From positions 1 through 37,708 of the forward strand of contig NZ_BBKT01000058.1 in NCBI RefSeq assembly GCF_000747665.1: a DNA stretch of 37,708 bases, written 5' to 3'. A program made the position numbers and the translations under genes. The DNA is from Thermoanaerobacterium saccharolyticum (GTDB lineage Bacteria > Bacillota > Thermoanaerobacteria > Thermoanaerobacterales > Thermoanaerobacteraceae). Numbering within the stretch: the stretch's first letter is position 1; each line of letters opens with the position of its first letter. The notes under the pieces are model-generated. The model searched no databases and was not told the DNA's origin. It saw only the letters and a list, made by a program, of their open reading frames with translations. Shown here piece after piece: positions 1 through 8,681 of this stretch.

Positions 1-197
1 CCGAATTTCTCAGCTTTCATAACAATGATGGCTCTAAAGAGGGCATGACGAGAATAACCTCTAGGGCCAAATTTAGAAGGCGGGAATTCAGGAATGGAAG
101 ACAAATCAAGATTGCTAAATAAAGAAGTATAAAAATCAATTTTAGGTTGAGAAGTAAAAAGGTCAATAATGTTTAAAACTTGTTGAAGCTGGTACAT
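1..197 (-). mobile_element. Transposase, N-terminal part (runs off the left edge)
   Basis: An open reading frame on the minus strand starts at ATG 197 behind a strong GGAGG site and stays open for 65 codons to the window edge. It begins MYQLQQVLNI and contains FGPRGYSRHALFRAII, which resembles the N-terminal DUF772-type region of IS1182/IS5-like DDE transposases (family recognition from memory, not searched). The catalytic part would lie left of the window. Bases 198-386 have no other gene and should contain the terminal repeat of this element, but I could not define it because the other end is not visible. Confidence 0.7.
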
Positions 198-386
198 GTA
201 GGGTTTCCTCCTTTAATGTTTAATGATGCTAATAATACAATAATTCGACATAAAAGGCAGGAAATCCTACATATCAGATAAAAAATTTTCAGGGTGATAA
301 GAAAAAAGCATATCTTAAAAATGGCTAAAATCAAGGCTTTTGAGATATGCACAAGTCTATTTAGAAAAATAGGTGGAGGTGATATT

Positions 387-1157
387 ATGCAAAAGTCTAT
401 TGAACTGACATATGGATCTAGGACATTGAGGGGTATGATGCATGTGCCAGATACACATGGCAAAGCTCCTATGGTGGTTATGTTTCATGGGTTTACAGGC
501 AACAAAGTTGAGTCACACTTTATTTTTGTAAAGTTGTCCAGAGAGTTGGAGAAGGCAGGCATAGGCAGTGTCAGATTCGATTTTTACGGCTCTGGTGAAA
601 GCGATGGCGATTTTATCGATATGACATTTAGCGGTGAAGTAGAAGATGCAAGGCATATAGTAGATTTCGTAAAGAACGATCCTTTGACGGATGTCAATAA
701 TATCGGCATACTAGGTTTCAGCATGGGTGGTGCCATTGCTGCCATTATTGCAAAGGAATACAAAAACGTCGTAAAATCATTGGTACTCTGGGCTCCTGCT
801 TTTAATATGAGAGATGCGATAATGCTTCAATCTCAGAGTGAAGCGGGAAATTTGCTTAATGAACATGGATTTGTTGATATTGGAGGCCTTGCGCTTGGGA
901 AAGGATTTGTGCTAGACATAGCTGGTATTGATATATTTGAGTCAGCGAAAGGATATGACAAAGACGTGTTAATAGTTCATGGCACAAAAGATGAAGCTGT
1001 GCCATATACAGTGTCTGAGGAGATTTTAAAGACAATTTACAAAGAAAATGGACATAGAATATCGATAGATGGATCAGATCATACATTTAGTAGGCTTGAC
1101 TGGCAAAAGAAGGCTATCGATGAATCAGTCGCTTTTTTGAAAGAGAAGCTTAAATGA
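387..1157 (+). CDS. Alpha/beta hydrolase (cinnamoyl-ester-hydrolase-like serine hydrolase)
   Basis: A 256-residue cytoplasmic protein with no signal peptide. The ATG at 387 is chosen because GGTGGAGGTGAT lies just upstream; an earlier in-frame ATG at 294 has no such site. An HGFTG oxyanion-hole loop (residues 34-38), the nucleophile elbow GFSMGG (Ser112), an acid at Asp202 in GTKDEAVP and His232 in GSDHTF give the full serine-hydrolase triad. Length and motif spacing match small feruloyl/cinnamoyl esterase-like hydrolases of clostridia and gut bacteria. The substrate cannot be read from sequence; release of hydroxycinnamoyl esters is a family-based guess. It is a single gene, convergent with pepT across a hairpin. 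Confidence 0.85.
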   Translation: MQKSIELTYGSRTLRGMMHVPDTHGKAPMVVMFHGFTGNKVESHFIFVKLSRELEKAGIGSVRFDFYGSGESDGDFIDMTFSGEVEDARHIVDFVKNDPLTDVNNIGILGFSMGGAIAAIIAKEYKNVVKSLVLWAPAFNMRDAIMLQSQSEAGNLLNEHGFVDIGGLALGKGFVLDIAGIDIFESAKGYDKDVLIVHGTKDEAVPYTVSEEILKTIYKENGHRISIDGSDHTFSRLDWQKKAIDESVAFLKEKLK

Positions 1158-1162
1158 AATAG

Positions 1163-1187
1163 AGGGCCCAATAGTGAGCCCTTTTAA
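1163..1187 (+). terminator. Intrinsic terminator between the hydrolase and pepT
   Basis: AGGGC (1163-1167) pairs with GCCCT (1178-1182), with a CA/TG inner extension, and a short T tract follows. It lies in the 32-base gap between two convergent genes, so it probably stops the plus-strand transcript and may work weakly in both directions. Confidence 0.6.
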
Positions 1188-1189
1188 AT

Positions 1190-2416
1190 TTACATTTCTG
1201 TCACAAGCTTTACTATATTCAATATAACTTCAACAGTTTTTTCCATCGCAAAAATAGGTATGTATTCATATTTGCCGTGGAAATTATGGCCTCCTGTAAA
1301 TATATTAGGCGTTGGAAGCCCCATGTACGATAGCCTCGCTCCATCAGTGCCGCCGCGTATAGGAGACACATCTGGTTTTACGCCTGCTTGCTCTATAGCT
1401 TTTAGTGCAATTTCAACTATGTTCATGTCTTTTTCAATGATTTCTCTCATATTGTAGTATTGGTCTTTTAAATCTATTTCTACTGTGCCATCGCCGTATT
1501 TTTCATTTAAGTTGTTTATCAAATTTATCAGATAATTTTTTCGGTTTTCAAAGTTTTCTTTATCGAAATCCCTTATTATGTAGTACAAGTGTGTTTCTTC
1601 TACATTACCATTAAAATTATTTATGTGATAAAATCCTTCATATCCTTCTGTGTTTTCTGGTGTTTCTTCCAGCGGCAACATTGAAGCAAGCTCTATTCCT
1701 ATTAAAACAGAGTTTTTCATTTTGCCTTTTGCTGTTCCCGGATGGACATTTCTGCCGTGTATTATTATTTTTGCAGATGCTGCATTGAAATTTTCATATT
1801 CTAATTCGCCCAATTTTCCGCCATCGATTGTATATGCAAAATTTGCTCCAAATTTCTCTATATTGAATTTATCGGCGCCTCTTCCAATTTCCTCATCTGG
1901 TGTAAAGCATATTTTAATCGTGCCATGCTTTATTTCAGGGTGCGAAATAAGATATTCGCAAGCTGTGACGATCTCTGCAATTCCTGCTTTATCATCAGCG
2001 CCTAATAGTGTTGTACCATCTGTTGTAATTAATGTTTTTCCTATGTATTGCTTTAATTCAGGGAAATCATTTGGCGACAAAATCACATTAAGATCTCTAT
2101 TTAGGATTATATTTTTCCCATCGTAATTTTCTATTATCTGAGGATTTACATTTTTTCCTGACATATCAGGACTTGTATCCATGTGTGCTATAAATCCCAC
2201 AACAGGCACATTTTTGTCAATGTTTGATGGTATGACACCCATTACATAGCCATTTTCATCAACAGATACGTCTTCAAGTCCTATGGATTTTAGCTCGTCA
2301 GATAAAACTCTCGCAAAGGCCATTTGACCTTCCGTGCTGGGACATTTTGAAGAATTTTCGTTTGATGTTGTTTCATATTTTACATACCTTAAAAATCGTT
2401 TAACCGCAGTTTCCAA
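1190..2416 (-). CDS. pepT: Peptidase T (tripeptide aminopeptidase)
   Basis: A zinc aminopeptidase of the M20 family that removes the N-terminal residue of tripeptides in the cytosol. Visible motifs are HMDTSPD (first zinc His/Asp), GADDKAG (bridging Asp), DEEIGRG (catalytic and zinc Glu pair), DGG, and the C-terminal HNFHGKYE zinc His. The frame is open to a GTG at 2434, but TTG at 2416 has AAGGGG five bases upstream and gives [16 protein letters not shown] and 408 residues, the length I recall for E. coli PepT, so I prefer it. Peptide scavenging is the expected role. It is a lone gene preceded by the terminator of the nitroreductase gene. Confidence 0.93.
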   Translation of the reverse strand: METAVKRFLRYVKYETTSNENSSKCPSTEGQMAFARVLSDELKSIGLEDVSVDENGYVMGVIPSNIDKNVPVVGFIAHMDTSPDMSGKNVNPQIIENYDGKNIILNRDLNVILSPNDFPELKQYIGKTLITTDGTTLLGADDKAGIAEIVTACEYLISHPEIKHGTIKICFTPDEEIGRGADKFNIEKFGANFAYTIDGGKLGELEYENFNAASAKIIIHGRNVHPGTAKGKMKNSVLIGIELASMLPLEETPENTEGYEGFYHINNFNGNVEETHLYYIIRDFDKENFENRKNYLINLINNLNEKYGDGTVEIDLKDQYYNMREIIEKDMNIVEIALKAIEQAGVKPDVSPIRGGTDGARLSYMGLPTPNIFTGGHNFHGKYEYIPIFAMEKTVEVILNIVKLVTEM

Positions 2417-2485
2417 TGTTACCCCTTCTTTCACAAAATATTCTACAATTTAATTTTATCACTTATAAAAAAATTTTAAAAGAAA

Positions 2486-2512
2486 TTAAGCCTGGGCTGT
2501 TGCCAGGCTTTA
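2486..2512 (-). terminator. Intrinsic terminator of the nitroreductase gene
   Basis: A perfect 8-bp stem, AAGCCTGG (2488-2495) with CCAGGCTT (2503-2510), has a 7-base loop. On the minus strand it is followed by AATTTCTTTTAAAATTTTTT, so it terminates the nitroreductase transcript before pepT. Confidence 0.8.
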
Positions 2513-2537
2513 ATAAAACTTTATCAGAAGGTAGTTA

Positions 2538-3035
2538 TCAAAACTTCTCCCAATGGATTACGTCTTGCAATGATTTTTTGTTTCTTGGAGATGGGTTGTC
2601 TTGACTGTACCCTAATGGAATGATAGAAATCATCCTCAGATTAGAAGGAACGTTTAGCCGCTTATTGATGTCATTTTCGTAACTGCGGTCATATCCAGCG
2701 ACCCAGCATGAAGAAATGCCATATGCTTTTGCTGCAAGTATGATATTTTCTGTTGCTGCAGATCCATCTTCCAGATGGTGGATGTTTTCTTTTTCACAGT
2801 ATACAACTACACATGCTGCAGCATCTTTAATAAATTTGCCGTATGTAGCCTTTTCTGATATGAATTTTAGAGTGTCTTTGTCAGTCACAACGACAAAATG
2901 CCATGGTTGGGCATTGTTTCCTGATGGAGCCAACCTTCCACAATCGATGATGTCCTCTAAAATATTTTTTGGTATCGGTTTGTCTTCAAAAGTCCTAACA
3001 GATCTTCTTTGTTTTAATACTTCTATTGCATCCAT
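2538..3035 (-). CDS. Nitroreductase family FMN oxidoreductase
   Basis: A 165-residue protein of the small nitroreductase type. RRSVRTF near residue 10 is the FMN phosphate-binding arginine cluster, and APSGNNAQPWHFVVV is the diagnostic Ser-Gly-Asn FMN/active-site stretch. The C-terminal IIPLGY is typical of the family. The start has GGAGGTG eight bases upstream. Such flavoenzymes reduce nitro compounds, quinones or enones with NAD(P)H, but the physiological substrate is unknown. Transcribed alone, with its own terminator. The family is certain and the function is not. Confidence 0.9.
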   Translation of the reverse strand: MDAIEVLKQRRSVRTFEDKPIPKNILEDIIDCGRLAPSGNNAQPWHFVVVTDKDTLKFISEKATYGKFIKDAAACVVVYCEKENIHHLEDGSAATENIILAAKAYGISSCWVAGYDRSYENDINKRLNVPSNLRMISIIPLGYSQDNPSPRNKKSLQDVIHWEKF

Positions 3036-3156
3036 TTAAAACACCTCCATCTATATTATAACCACAATAAAATTGATTTCAAAATTTATAAAATATTTAT
3101 TGACGTCAAACTATCATTATGCAAAAATAATAGTAAAGATAAGGGGGAGATATGGA

Positions 3157-3657
3157 ATGGGTAGTATTGAAGGTAGGATAGGTGGCGTCTTTGCGGGATA
3201 TGACATATATGCACTCGTAGAAGACGGAAAAATTGACGGAAGAATCGGAGGTTCAGTGATTGGAGACGATATAGACATAAAGTATTCTATGACAGATGGC
3301 AACATCAATGGAAGATTTGGAGGAGCTATTTTTGGTAAAGATATAACAGGTAGCATTGGAAATGATTTTGTTAATGCGAGAATTGGCGGCAGCATCGATG
3401 GACATGACTTGAACCTTCACTATGATGGAAATACAGTTTACGGCAGGTGTGGAGGCGCTGTTGGTGGATTTGATGTCATTATAAATTTCCAAGGGTCTAC
3501 CGCAACAGGAAGGCTAGGTGGTACAATTGACGGCTTTGACGTTGAGTGCCAATGTGTAGATGTAGAGCCAATAGTGTCAGCCGTGGTAATTGCATCAGCA
3601 TATTATCTTTACAAGAAAAAACAGAATCACAGTTCTTCAGGTGGAGGCACTAATTAA
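3157..3657 (+). CDS. GRxGG-repeat protein, predicted beta-solenoid with C-terminal membrane anchor
   Basis: 166 residues, ATG at 3157 behind AAGGGGGAG; the frame is open further upstream but lacks a ribosome site. The protein is almost entirely six repeats of 22-24 residues with the pattern GR-hydrophobic-GG-x3-G-x-D-hydrophobic. The Arg-x-Gly-Gly marks fall near residues 7, 29, 53, 75, 97 and 119. Alternating short hydrophobic strands and Gly turns suggest a beta-solenoid (inference). Residues 138-152 (EPIVSAVVIASAYYLY) are hydrophobic and followed by KKK and a Ser/Gly tail, which looks like a tail anchor with the repeats in the cytosol. I do not recognise a named family. It is followed 33 bases later by an HD-domain gene and probably cotranscribed. 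Confidence 0.75.
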   Translation: MGSIEGRIGGVFAGYDIYALVEDGKIDGRIGGSVIGDDIDIKYSMTDGNINGRFGGAIFGKDITGSIGNDFVNARIGGSIDGHDLNLHYDGNTVYGRCGGAVGGFDVIINFQGSTATGRLGGTIDGFDVECQCVDVEPIVSAVVIASAYYLYKKKQNHSSSGGGTN

Positions 3658-3690
3658 TTGAATTTAACTAAACTTATAGGAGATGATATT

Positions 3691-4188
3691 ATGTCGAGAT
3701 TAAAATATATTATGGAACTTAAAGATTATTACGGCATTGACTTAAAAAGAATAAACCATGCATTAAAAGTGCTTAGCTTTGCTGACAGAATAGTGGATGG
3801 CGAAAATATTACTGATGAAAAAATCAAGAAGATCGTGTATATTACCGCAATTTTGCATGATATCGGCATCAAAAAAGCTGAAGAAAAATATGGTAGCTCA
3901 TCCGGAAGATATCAGGAAATAGAGGGACCGGCCATTGCAAGAGAGATTATGCGGAAAAACAATGAGGACGAGGGTATAATAGAAAGAGTATGTTATATTA
4001 TAGGTGGTCATCATACGGCATCTAAAAATGATGGACTTGATTTTCAGATAATATGGGAATCTGATCTTCTGGTAAATATAGAAGAGGATGAATTGTATAA
4101 AGATAGAGAAAAGGTCAGCAATATTGTAGAAAAGAATTTTAAGACAAAGACAGGCAAAAACATTGCAGGTGACTTGTTTCTAAGTTAA
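3691..4188 (+). CDS. HD-domain phosphohydrolase
   Basis: 165 residues, ATG at 3691 preceded by AGGAGATGATATT; a TTG at 3658 in the same frame is less likely. The HD signature is complete: His23 (RINHALKVL), His56-Asp57 (ILHDIGI), His107-His108 (GGHHTA) and Asp125 (WESDLLVN). These are metal ligands of HD-superfamily phosphatases and phosphodiesterases. The arrangement resembles small clostridial HD proteins acting on nucleotides or signalling molecules, but no substrate can be assigned. It follows the repeat protein closely and precedes pgi, which appears to have its own promoter. Confidence 0.85.
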   Translation: MSRLKYIMELKDYYGIDLKRINHALKVLSFADRIVDGENITDEKIKKIVYITAILHDIGIKKAEEKYGSSSGRYQEIEGPAIAREIMRKNNEDEGIIERVCYIIGGHHTASKNDGLDFQIIWESDLLVNIEEDELYKDREKVSNIVEKNFKTKTGKNIAGDLFLS

Positions 4189-4191
4189 AGC

Positions 4192-4220
4192 TTGATAATA
4201 TAATTTATATAGTATAAAAT
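4192..4220 (+). promoter_or_regulatory. Candidate promoter of pgi
   Basis: TTGATA (4192-4197) is followed by TATAAAAT (4213-4220), which gives a 15- or 17-bp spacer depending on the hexamer chosen. It lies 33 bases before the pgi start codon. Prediction only. Confidence 0.5.
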
Positions 4221-4252
4221 ATGAGATGTAAAATAAGATTGGAGGTTTACAT

Positions 4253-5608
4253 ATGACAAATGTATTAAACTTTGACTATTCCAATGCGTTGAATTTTGTA
4301 AATGAGCATGAAATATCATATCTAGAGAAACAGGCGCAATTATCACTTGATATGGTGCTAAATAAGACTGCGCAGGGAAGCGATTTCCTTGGTTGGGTTG
4401 ATTTGCCGAGGGATTACGACAAGGAAGAATTTGCTCGAATCAAAAAAGCTGCAGAGAAAATAAGATCTGATTCAGATGCACTTGTCGTAATCGGAATTGG
4501 TGGTTCGTACTTAGGCGCAAGGGCAGCTATTGAGATGCTTACACATTCATTTTACAATATTTTGCCACAATCAGTTAGAAAGGCGCCAGAAATATATTTT
4601 GCAGGAAACAGCATAAGCTCTACATACCTTCAAGATTTATTAGAAGTTCTAGATGGCAAAGATGTATCTATAAACGTCATATCAAAGTCTGGTACTACTA
4701 CAGAACCTGCTATTGCATTTCGAGTCTTCAGGGATTTTCTAGAAAAGAAATATGGAAAAGAAGAAGCTAAATCTAGGATATATGTCACAACAGATAGAAA
4801 AAAGGGTGCTCTTAAAAAACTGGCGGATGAAGAAAGCTATGAGACATTTGTGATTCCTGATGATGTAGGTGGCAGATATTCCGTTCTGACGGCAGTAGGA
4901 CTCCTTCCTATAGCAGCTTCAGGCATTGACATTGATGAAATGATGAAAGGTGCATATGACGCATCATTAATTTTCAAAAAACCTGATATAAAAGACAATT
5001 TAAGCATGCAGTATGCTGTACTTAGAAATGCGCTTTATAGGAAGGGCAAATCTGTTGAAATTTTAGTAAACTATGAGCCGAGGCTTCACTATTTTTCCGA
5101 ATGGTGGAAACAGCTTTTTGGAGAAAGTGAAGGAAAAGATCACAAAGGAATATACCCTGCTTCAGTAGACTTTTCTACGGATTTGCACTCAATGGGACAA
5201 TTCATTCAAGATGGAAGCAGGATAATGTTTGAGACGGTTATAAATGTAGAAAAACCGCTAAAGGAAATAATGATAAACGAAGACAAGGACAACATTGATG
5301 GGCTTAATTTCTTGACTGGTAAGACAGTTGATTTCGTAAACAAGAAAGCTTTCGAAGGGACGGTGCTTGCACACAATGACGGTGGAGTGCCTAACTTGAT
5401 TGTAAATGTGCCTGGGATATCTGCTTATAATTTTGGATATCTTGTGTACTTCTTTGAGATGGCTTGCGGTATAAGCGGATACTTAAATGGTGTAAATCCG
5501 TTTGACCAACCAGGTGTAGAAGCATACAAGAAAAACATGTTTGCACTTTTAGGTAAGCCAGGATATGAGAAAGAAAAAGAAGAGTTAGAAAAGAGGCTAA
5601 AAAGATAA
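4253..5608 (+). CDS. pgi: Glucose-6-phosphate isomerase
   Basis: Interconverts glucose 6-phosphate and fructose 6-phosphate in glycolysis and gluconeogenesis. The 451-residue length fits the short Gram-positive type. Visible motifs are [10 protein letters not shown] (residues 81-90), the phosphate-binding SKSGTTTEP (144-152), [18 protein letters not shown] (the PGI signature) and [10 protein letters not shown]. Near the C-terminus [20 protein letters not shown] carries the conserved lysine. GGAGGTTTACAT precedes the ATG. Upstream lies a candidate promoter and downstream a strong terminator, so it is probably monocistronic. No anomalies. Confidence 0.98.
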   Translation: MTNVLNFDYSNALNFVNEHEISYLEKQAQLSLDMVLNKTAQGSDFLGWVDLPRDYDKEEFARIKKAAEKIRSDSDALVVIGIGGSYLGARAAIEMLTHSFYNILPQSVRKAPEIYFAGNSISSTYLQDLLEVLDGKDVSINVISKSGTTTEPAIAFRVFRDFLEKKYGKEEAKSRIYVTTDRKKGALKKLADEESYETFVIPDDVGGRYSVLTAVGLLPIAASGIDIDEMMKGAYDASLIFKKPDIKDNLSMQYAVLRNALYRKGKSVEILVNYEPRLHYFSEWWKQLFGESEGKDHKGIYPASVDFSTDLHSMGQFIQDGSRIMFETVINVEKPLKEIMINEDKDNIDGLNFLTGKTVDFVNKKAFEGTVLAHNDGGVPNLIVNVPGISAYNFGYLVYFFEMACGISGYLNGVNPFDQPGVEAYKKNMFALLGKPGYEKEKEELEKRLKR

Positions 5609-5613
5609 TTAGG

Positions 5614-5642
5614 AGATATGCCGACTGGCATATCTTTTTTTG
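5614..5642 (+). terminator. Intrinsic terminator of pgi
   Basis: A perfect 9-bp stem, AGATATGCC (5614-5622) with GGCATATCT (5627-5635), has loop GACT and is followed by seven T residues. Confidence 0.92.
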
Positions 5643-5700
5643 TTGGAAAGATTTCATGTATAATATAATAAAGTGATAAATATTTTTGGATGGTGATGAA

Positions 5701-6492
5701 ATGGAAGTAGGCATATCGACAGCTTGCTTTTACCCGGATTATCTTACAGAAGAAACTATTCCGATCATTGGAAATATGGGTATTAAAAAAGTTGAAGTTT
5801 TTTTAGAATCTTACAGCGAGTATGATGAAAATTTTTGCAAAGCCATGAGGTACGATTTAGATAGATACGGCATTGAAGTTAATTCAGTGCATGCAATAGG
5901 AACTCAGTTTGAACCGCAGCTTTTTTCAGCAACTGAAAGGCAAAGGAATGACGCCTCAAAGATGCTTATTAAAGTATTAAAGGCTGCAAAGATACTTAAG
6001 GCAAAGATTTACGTTTTTCACGGGCCTCCTGTTAAAAAGGACACGACGCCTAATATTGATTTTGATAAGATTGCTAAACATGTTGACTATATAGCCGACA
6101 CATCAGAAGAATACGGAATTAAATTTTCTTGGGAAAATGTCTATTGGTGCTGGTTTTCGTATCCGGAATTTGCTACATCAATAAGACAGGCTGTGAAAAG
6201 CAAAAATGTGTATTTTACATTAGATATAAAACAGGCGATGAAAAGCAATAAAGATCCGTTTGAATACTTAAAAGCAATGGGTAATAAACTCGTCAATATC
6301 CATTTATGCGATTACGATGATTACGGCAATTTATACCTTCCGGGGCGAGGAAGCTTTGACTTTGTAAAGCTTAATAGAGAGTTAAAAAAATTGGATTATA
6401 ATGGTTCTATCATAATGGAAGTCTACAGAAGCAACTATAAAGATATTGATGATTTAAAAGAAGGCATTGAATACCTAAAAAGCATCTTTTAA
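5701..6492 (+). CDS. Sugar phosphate isomerase/epimerase-like TIM barrel (AP endonuclease family 2 fold)
   Basis: 263 residues; the ATG at 5701 follows GGTGATGAA, while an upstream TTG frame extension lacks a site. The protein has the xylose-isomerase-like barrel with the expected metal positions: Glu in WENVYW, Asp in TLDIKQA, His in VNIHLCDYD and Glu in IIMEVYR. HAIGTQFEP and FHGPPV fit the same fold. Members include inosose isomerases, tagatose epimerases and many uncharacterised enzymes, so a sugar or polyol isomerase role is plausible but unproved. It sits after pgi on the same strand but behind the pgi terminator and is convergent with the DUF362 gene. Confidence 0.82.
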   Translation: MEVGISTACFYPDYLTEETIPIIGNMGIKKVEVFLESYSEYDENFCKAMRYDLDRYGIEVNSVHAIGTQFEPQLFSATERQRNDASKMLIKVLKAAKILKAKIYVFHGPPVKKDTTPNIDFDKIAKHVDYIADTSEEYGIKFSWENVYWCWFSYPEFATSIRQAVKSKNVYFTLDIKQAMKSNKDPFEYLKAMGNKLVNIHLCDYDDYGNLYLPGRGSFDFVKLNRELKKLDYNGSIIMEVYRSNYKDIDDLKEGIEYLKSIF

Positions 6493-6496
6493 AAAT

Positions 6497-6526
6497 AAAG
6501 ATAAGGGGGAGTAAGCCCTTATCTTT
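6497..6526 (+). terminator. Bidirectional terminator between convergent genes
   Basis: An 11-bp perfect stem pairs AAAGATAAGGG (6497-6507) with CCCTTATCTTT (6516-6526). The minus-strand side is followed by ATTTTT, so it serves the DUF362 gene better than the plus-strand gene. It overlaps the last two bases of the DUF362 stop codon region. Confidence 0.75.
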
Positions 6527-7456
6527 AAGCCTTTCCGGGTACCATTTGCTTTATTCCATTTGAATCCAGCGCAATGCCGTAGCCATACGCTAAAGTTGAA
6601 AAATTTAATTCAGCCTGTTGTAATGGTATGCCTTTAATAGTGACATTTTTAAGCTCTCCCATACCTATACCTCTTTTGGCGCATTGAAACAAGTAGTTGA
6701 CTCCTTGAGGCATAAGTCCAAACATTCTGGCGCCTACCGTATCTGTTGCTACAGGATCGGTTCCTGCTATTATCATGTTTGCATTGATAGGCTTTCCTTC
6801 GGATGGGCCTGTGCCTATCATTGCTTCTTGTGCGCTTAATATTGTAAGGTCTATAGAAATTTTTTTCTGCCATTGCTCTTATGAAATTGTGTAGGTCGTC
6901 ATGTATCCCTAAATTTTTTTTTAGGAAATCCATGTATTTCTGCAGGAGGCCAGCTTAAGGCTATATTTTTGATTCCAAGTGATACTGTGGCTTCTTCATG
7001 CATCTTCATTTGAGTAAATGAAATCAAAACATCCATCTTTTCATAAAGCTCATTTACTTTTGTTGATTTTAAAAGGCAATCGTCAAGCAACAGTTCTACA
7101 TAAGGTCCATAATTTAAATCCACAAACTCGACGCCCTCTTCTGATATGACTTTATCAATGCCATTATCTGACATGACTTTTGGCGTAGGATCACCGCCAG
7201 AACCGGCAGCAATTACTATTCTTCCGGGATTTTTCGATTTTATATATCTGATTAATGCCCTTAATGTATTTGGACCGACTATTGTACCGCTTTGTGGCGA
7301 TTTGCTTTTGACAAAATTAGGTGTAATGACAACTGTATTGCCTGCTTCGATTAGATTTTGCAAAGGTAGCAAGTTTAAAGCGGTATTTAAGTTTTGTATC
7401 TCATCAGGGCCAGATGCTATTGCTACTACTGGTTCTATAATTTTTCTGTACCTCAT
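6525..7456 (-). pseudogene. DUF362-family protein, frame broken twice by one extra A each
   Basis: Three overlapping minus-strand frames join into one DUF362-type protein of about 309 residues. Frame one starts at ATG 7456 (GAGGTGAT upstream) and reads through SWPPAEIHGFPKK. An A9 run at 6914-6922 (eight needed) throws it into KFRDT-stop. Frame two continues NLGIHDDLHNFIRAMAEK to an A7 run at 6860-6866 (six needed). Frame three continues ISIDLTILSAQEAMIGTGPSEG and includes AGTDPVATDTVGARMFG. Removing one A from each run restores the protein. DUF362 proteins are often iron-sulfur associated, but no cysteine cluster is present here and the function is unknown. It could be a real pseudogene or an assembly artefact. 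Confidence 0.85.
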
Positions 7457-7551
7457 AAAATCACCTCATATATATGATTTGCATTTTATCAAAAATTAAA
7501 ATAATCGAAACAAAAAGCCTAAGTAATTTTAACATTTCAACAAATATTTCA

Positions 7552-7580
7552 TTGACAATTGTACCAGAGGACGGTATCAT
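7552..7580 (+). promoter_or_regulatory. Promoter of the SAM-riboswitch metF-metH transcript
   Basis: TTGACA (7552-7557) and TATCAT (7575-7580) are separated by exactly 17 bp. The transcript would start about 20 bases before the riboswitch P1 stem. Confidence 0.75.
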
Positions 7581-7606
7581 ATAATTTAATAAATTAATAT
7601 GGTAAA

Positions 7607-7736
7607 CTCTTATCAAGAGTAGCGGAGGGACTGGCCCTATGAAGCTCGGCAACCGGATATCACGGTGCCAATTCCAGCAGCGTACCGCTGAAAGATGGGA
7701 GCAAAAATATCTCTTCTTTTGGCGAAGAGGTTTTTT
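7607..7736 (+). promoter_or_regulatory. SAM-I (S-box) riboswitch with intrinsic terminator
   Basis: The S-box core is directly readable. An 8-bp P1 stem pairs CTCTTATC (7607-7614) with GATGGGAG (7694-7701). Between them lie AGAGTAGCGGAGGGA, CTGGCCC, TGAAGCTCGGCAACC, a GGTGCCAATTCC arm and CAGCGTACCGCTGAAAGAT. A terminator hairpin follows, CTCTTC (7711-7716) with GAAGAG (7724-7729) and then GTTTTTT. In this class SAM binding stabilises the aptamer and permits termination, so metF and metH should be expressed only when SAM is scarce. Confidence 0.95.
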
Positions 7737-7756
7737 ATTTTTAAGGAGGGGTTGTT

Positions 7757-8659
7757 TTGCCAAAGTATGAAAACTTATGTCAAAAGCTTAAAAATAAACA
7801 ATTTGTCATAACCGTTGAGATATCAACGCCAAAAGGAGCTGATATTTCAAATTCTATTGAAGAAGCGAGAAAACTATATGGAATAGCAGATGCTTTAAAT
7901 ATAACTGACTGCCCTATGGCAAATATGAGAATGAGCCCTATTGCATTGGCACACCTTTTGCAAAATCATCTAAATATAGAAACTATATTCCACTTAACGT
8001 GTAGAGATAGAAATCTTATTGGCCTTCAGGCAGAGCTATTGGGAGCGTATGCTCTTGGAGTTAGAAATATTCTTGCCCTTACAGGAGATGACCCAAAGCG
8101 AGGCGATATGCCACAGGCAACAGGTGTGTATGACGTAGATTCTGTAGGTCTTGTGAAGATAGCAAAATCACTAAATGATGGATTTGACTACAGCGGAAAT
8201 AAATTAGAATCATCTACAAATTTCTGCATAGGGACAACAGCAAATCCAAATGATTTAAGGTCTGAATCAATAGAAAAATTAAAGACGAAAATAGAAAGTG
8301 GAGCATCTTTTATACAGACTCAGCCTGTCTACGATGATGAGATTTTATACAGATTTCTTGATGTGGTAGAGCAGTTTGATATTCCTGTCTTAGTTGGAGT
8401 ATTACCGCTTAAAAGCTATAAGATGGCTGTAAACTTGAACGAAAAGGTGCCTGGCATCGAGATACCTGAAAAAATTATGGACAGGTTAAAGATCGGTGAA
8501 AAAGGTGAAGGAACAAAAATTGCAATAGAATTTATAAATAAGATAAAAGATAAAGTAGGTGGTGTCCATATCATGCCGCTTGGCAAGACAGATATAGTTG
8601 TTGACATTGTAAATGGCGTAAAAAATATAGGACAAAATGATATAGAAGAAGTATTGTAG
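7757..8659 (+). CDS. metF: Methylenetetrahydrofolate reductase
   Basis: 300 residues with a TTG start at 7757, the only in-frame start with a well-placed GGAGGGG. It reduces 5,10-methylene-THF to 5-methyl-THF, the methyl donor for MetH. Family features are VEISTPKG near the N-terminus (the catalytic Glu region), NITDCPMANMRMS, LTCRDRNLIGLQAELLGAYALG, the flavin-binding LALTGDDPKRGD, and QTQPVYD with PVLVGVLPLKS. Cells of this type often pair it with MetV, but no such gene is adjacent; metH follows after 13-22 bases instead, giving a two-gene methionine unit under the SAM-I switch. Confidence 0.95.
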   Translation: MPKYENLCQKLKNKQFVITVEISTPKGADISNSIEEARKLYGIADALNITDCPMANMRMSPIALAHLLQNHLNIETIFHLTCRDRNLIGLQAELLGAYALGVRNILALTGDDPKRGDMPQATGVYDVDSVGLVKIAKSLNDGFDYSGNKLESSTNFCIGTTANPNDLRSESIEKLKTKIESGASFIQTQPVYDDEILYRFLDVVEQFDIPVLVGVLPLKSYKMAVNLNEKVPGIEIPEKIMDRLKIGEKGEGTKIAIEFINKIKDKVGGVHIMPLGKTDIVVDIVNGVKNIGQNDIEEVL

Positions 8660-8681
8660 TCATCATAAGGAGATGTTGCAG

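Noticed and set aside
1650-2126. 158-codon plus-strand open frame inside pepT
   Set aside because: Antisense shadow of a clear peptidase gene; no ribosome site and no recognisable protein.
3117-3395. 92-codon minus-strand frame with regular Pro-rich repeats
   Set aside because: Antisense of the GRxGG repeats; the repetition comes from the real gene on the plus strand.
7461-7763. 100-codon minus-strand frame across the metF leader
   Set aside because: It is the antisense of the S-box aptamer and terminator; no coding features.
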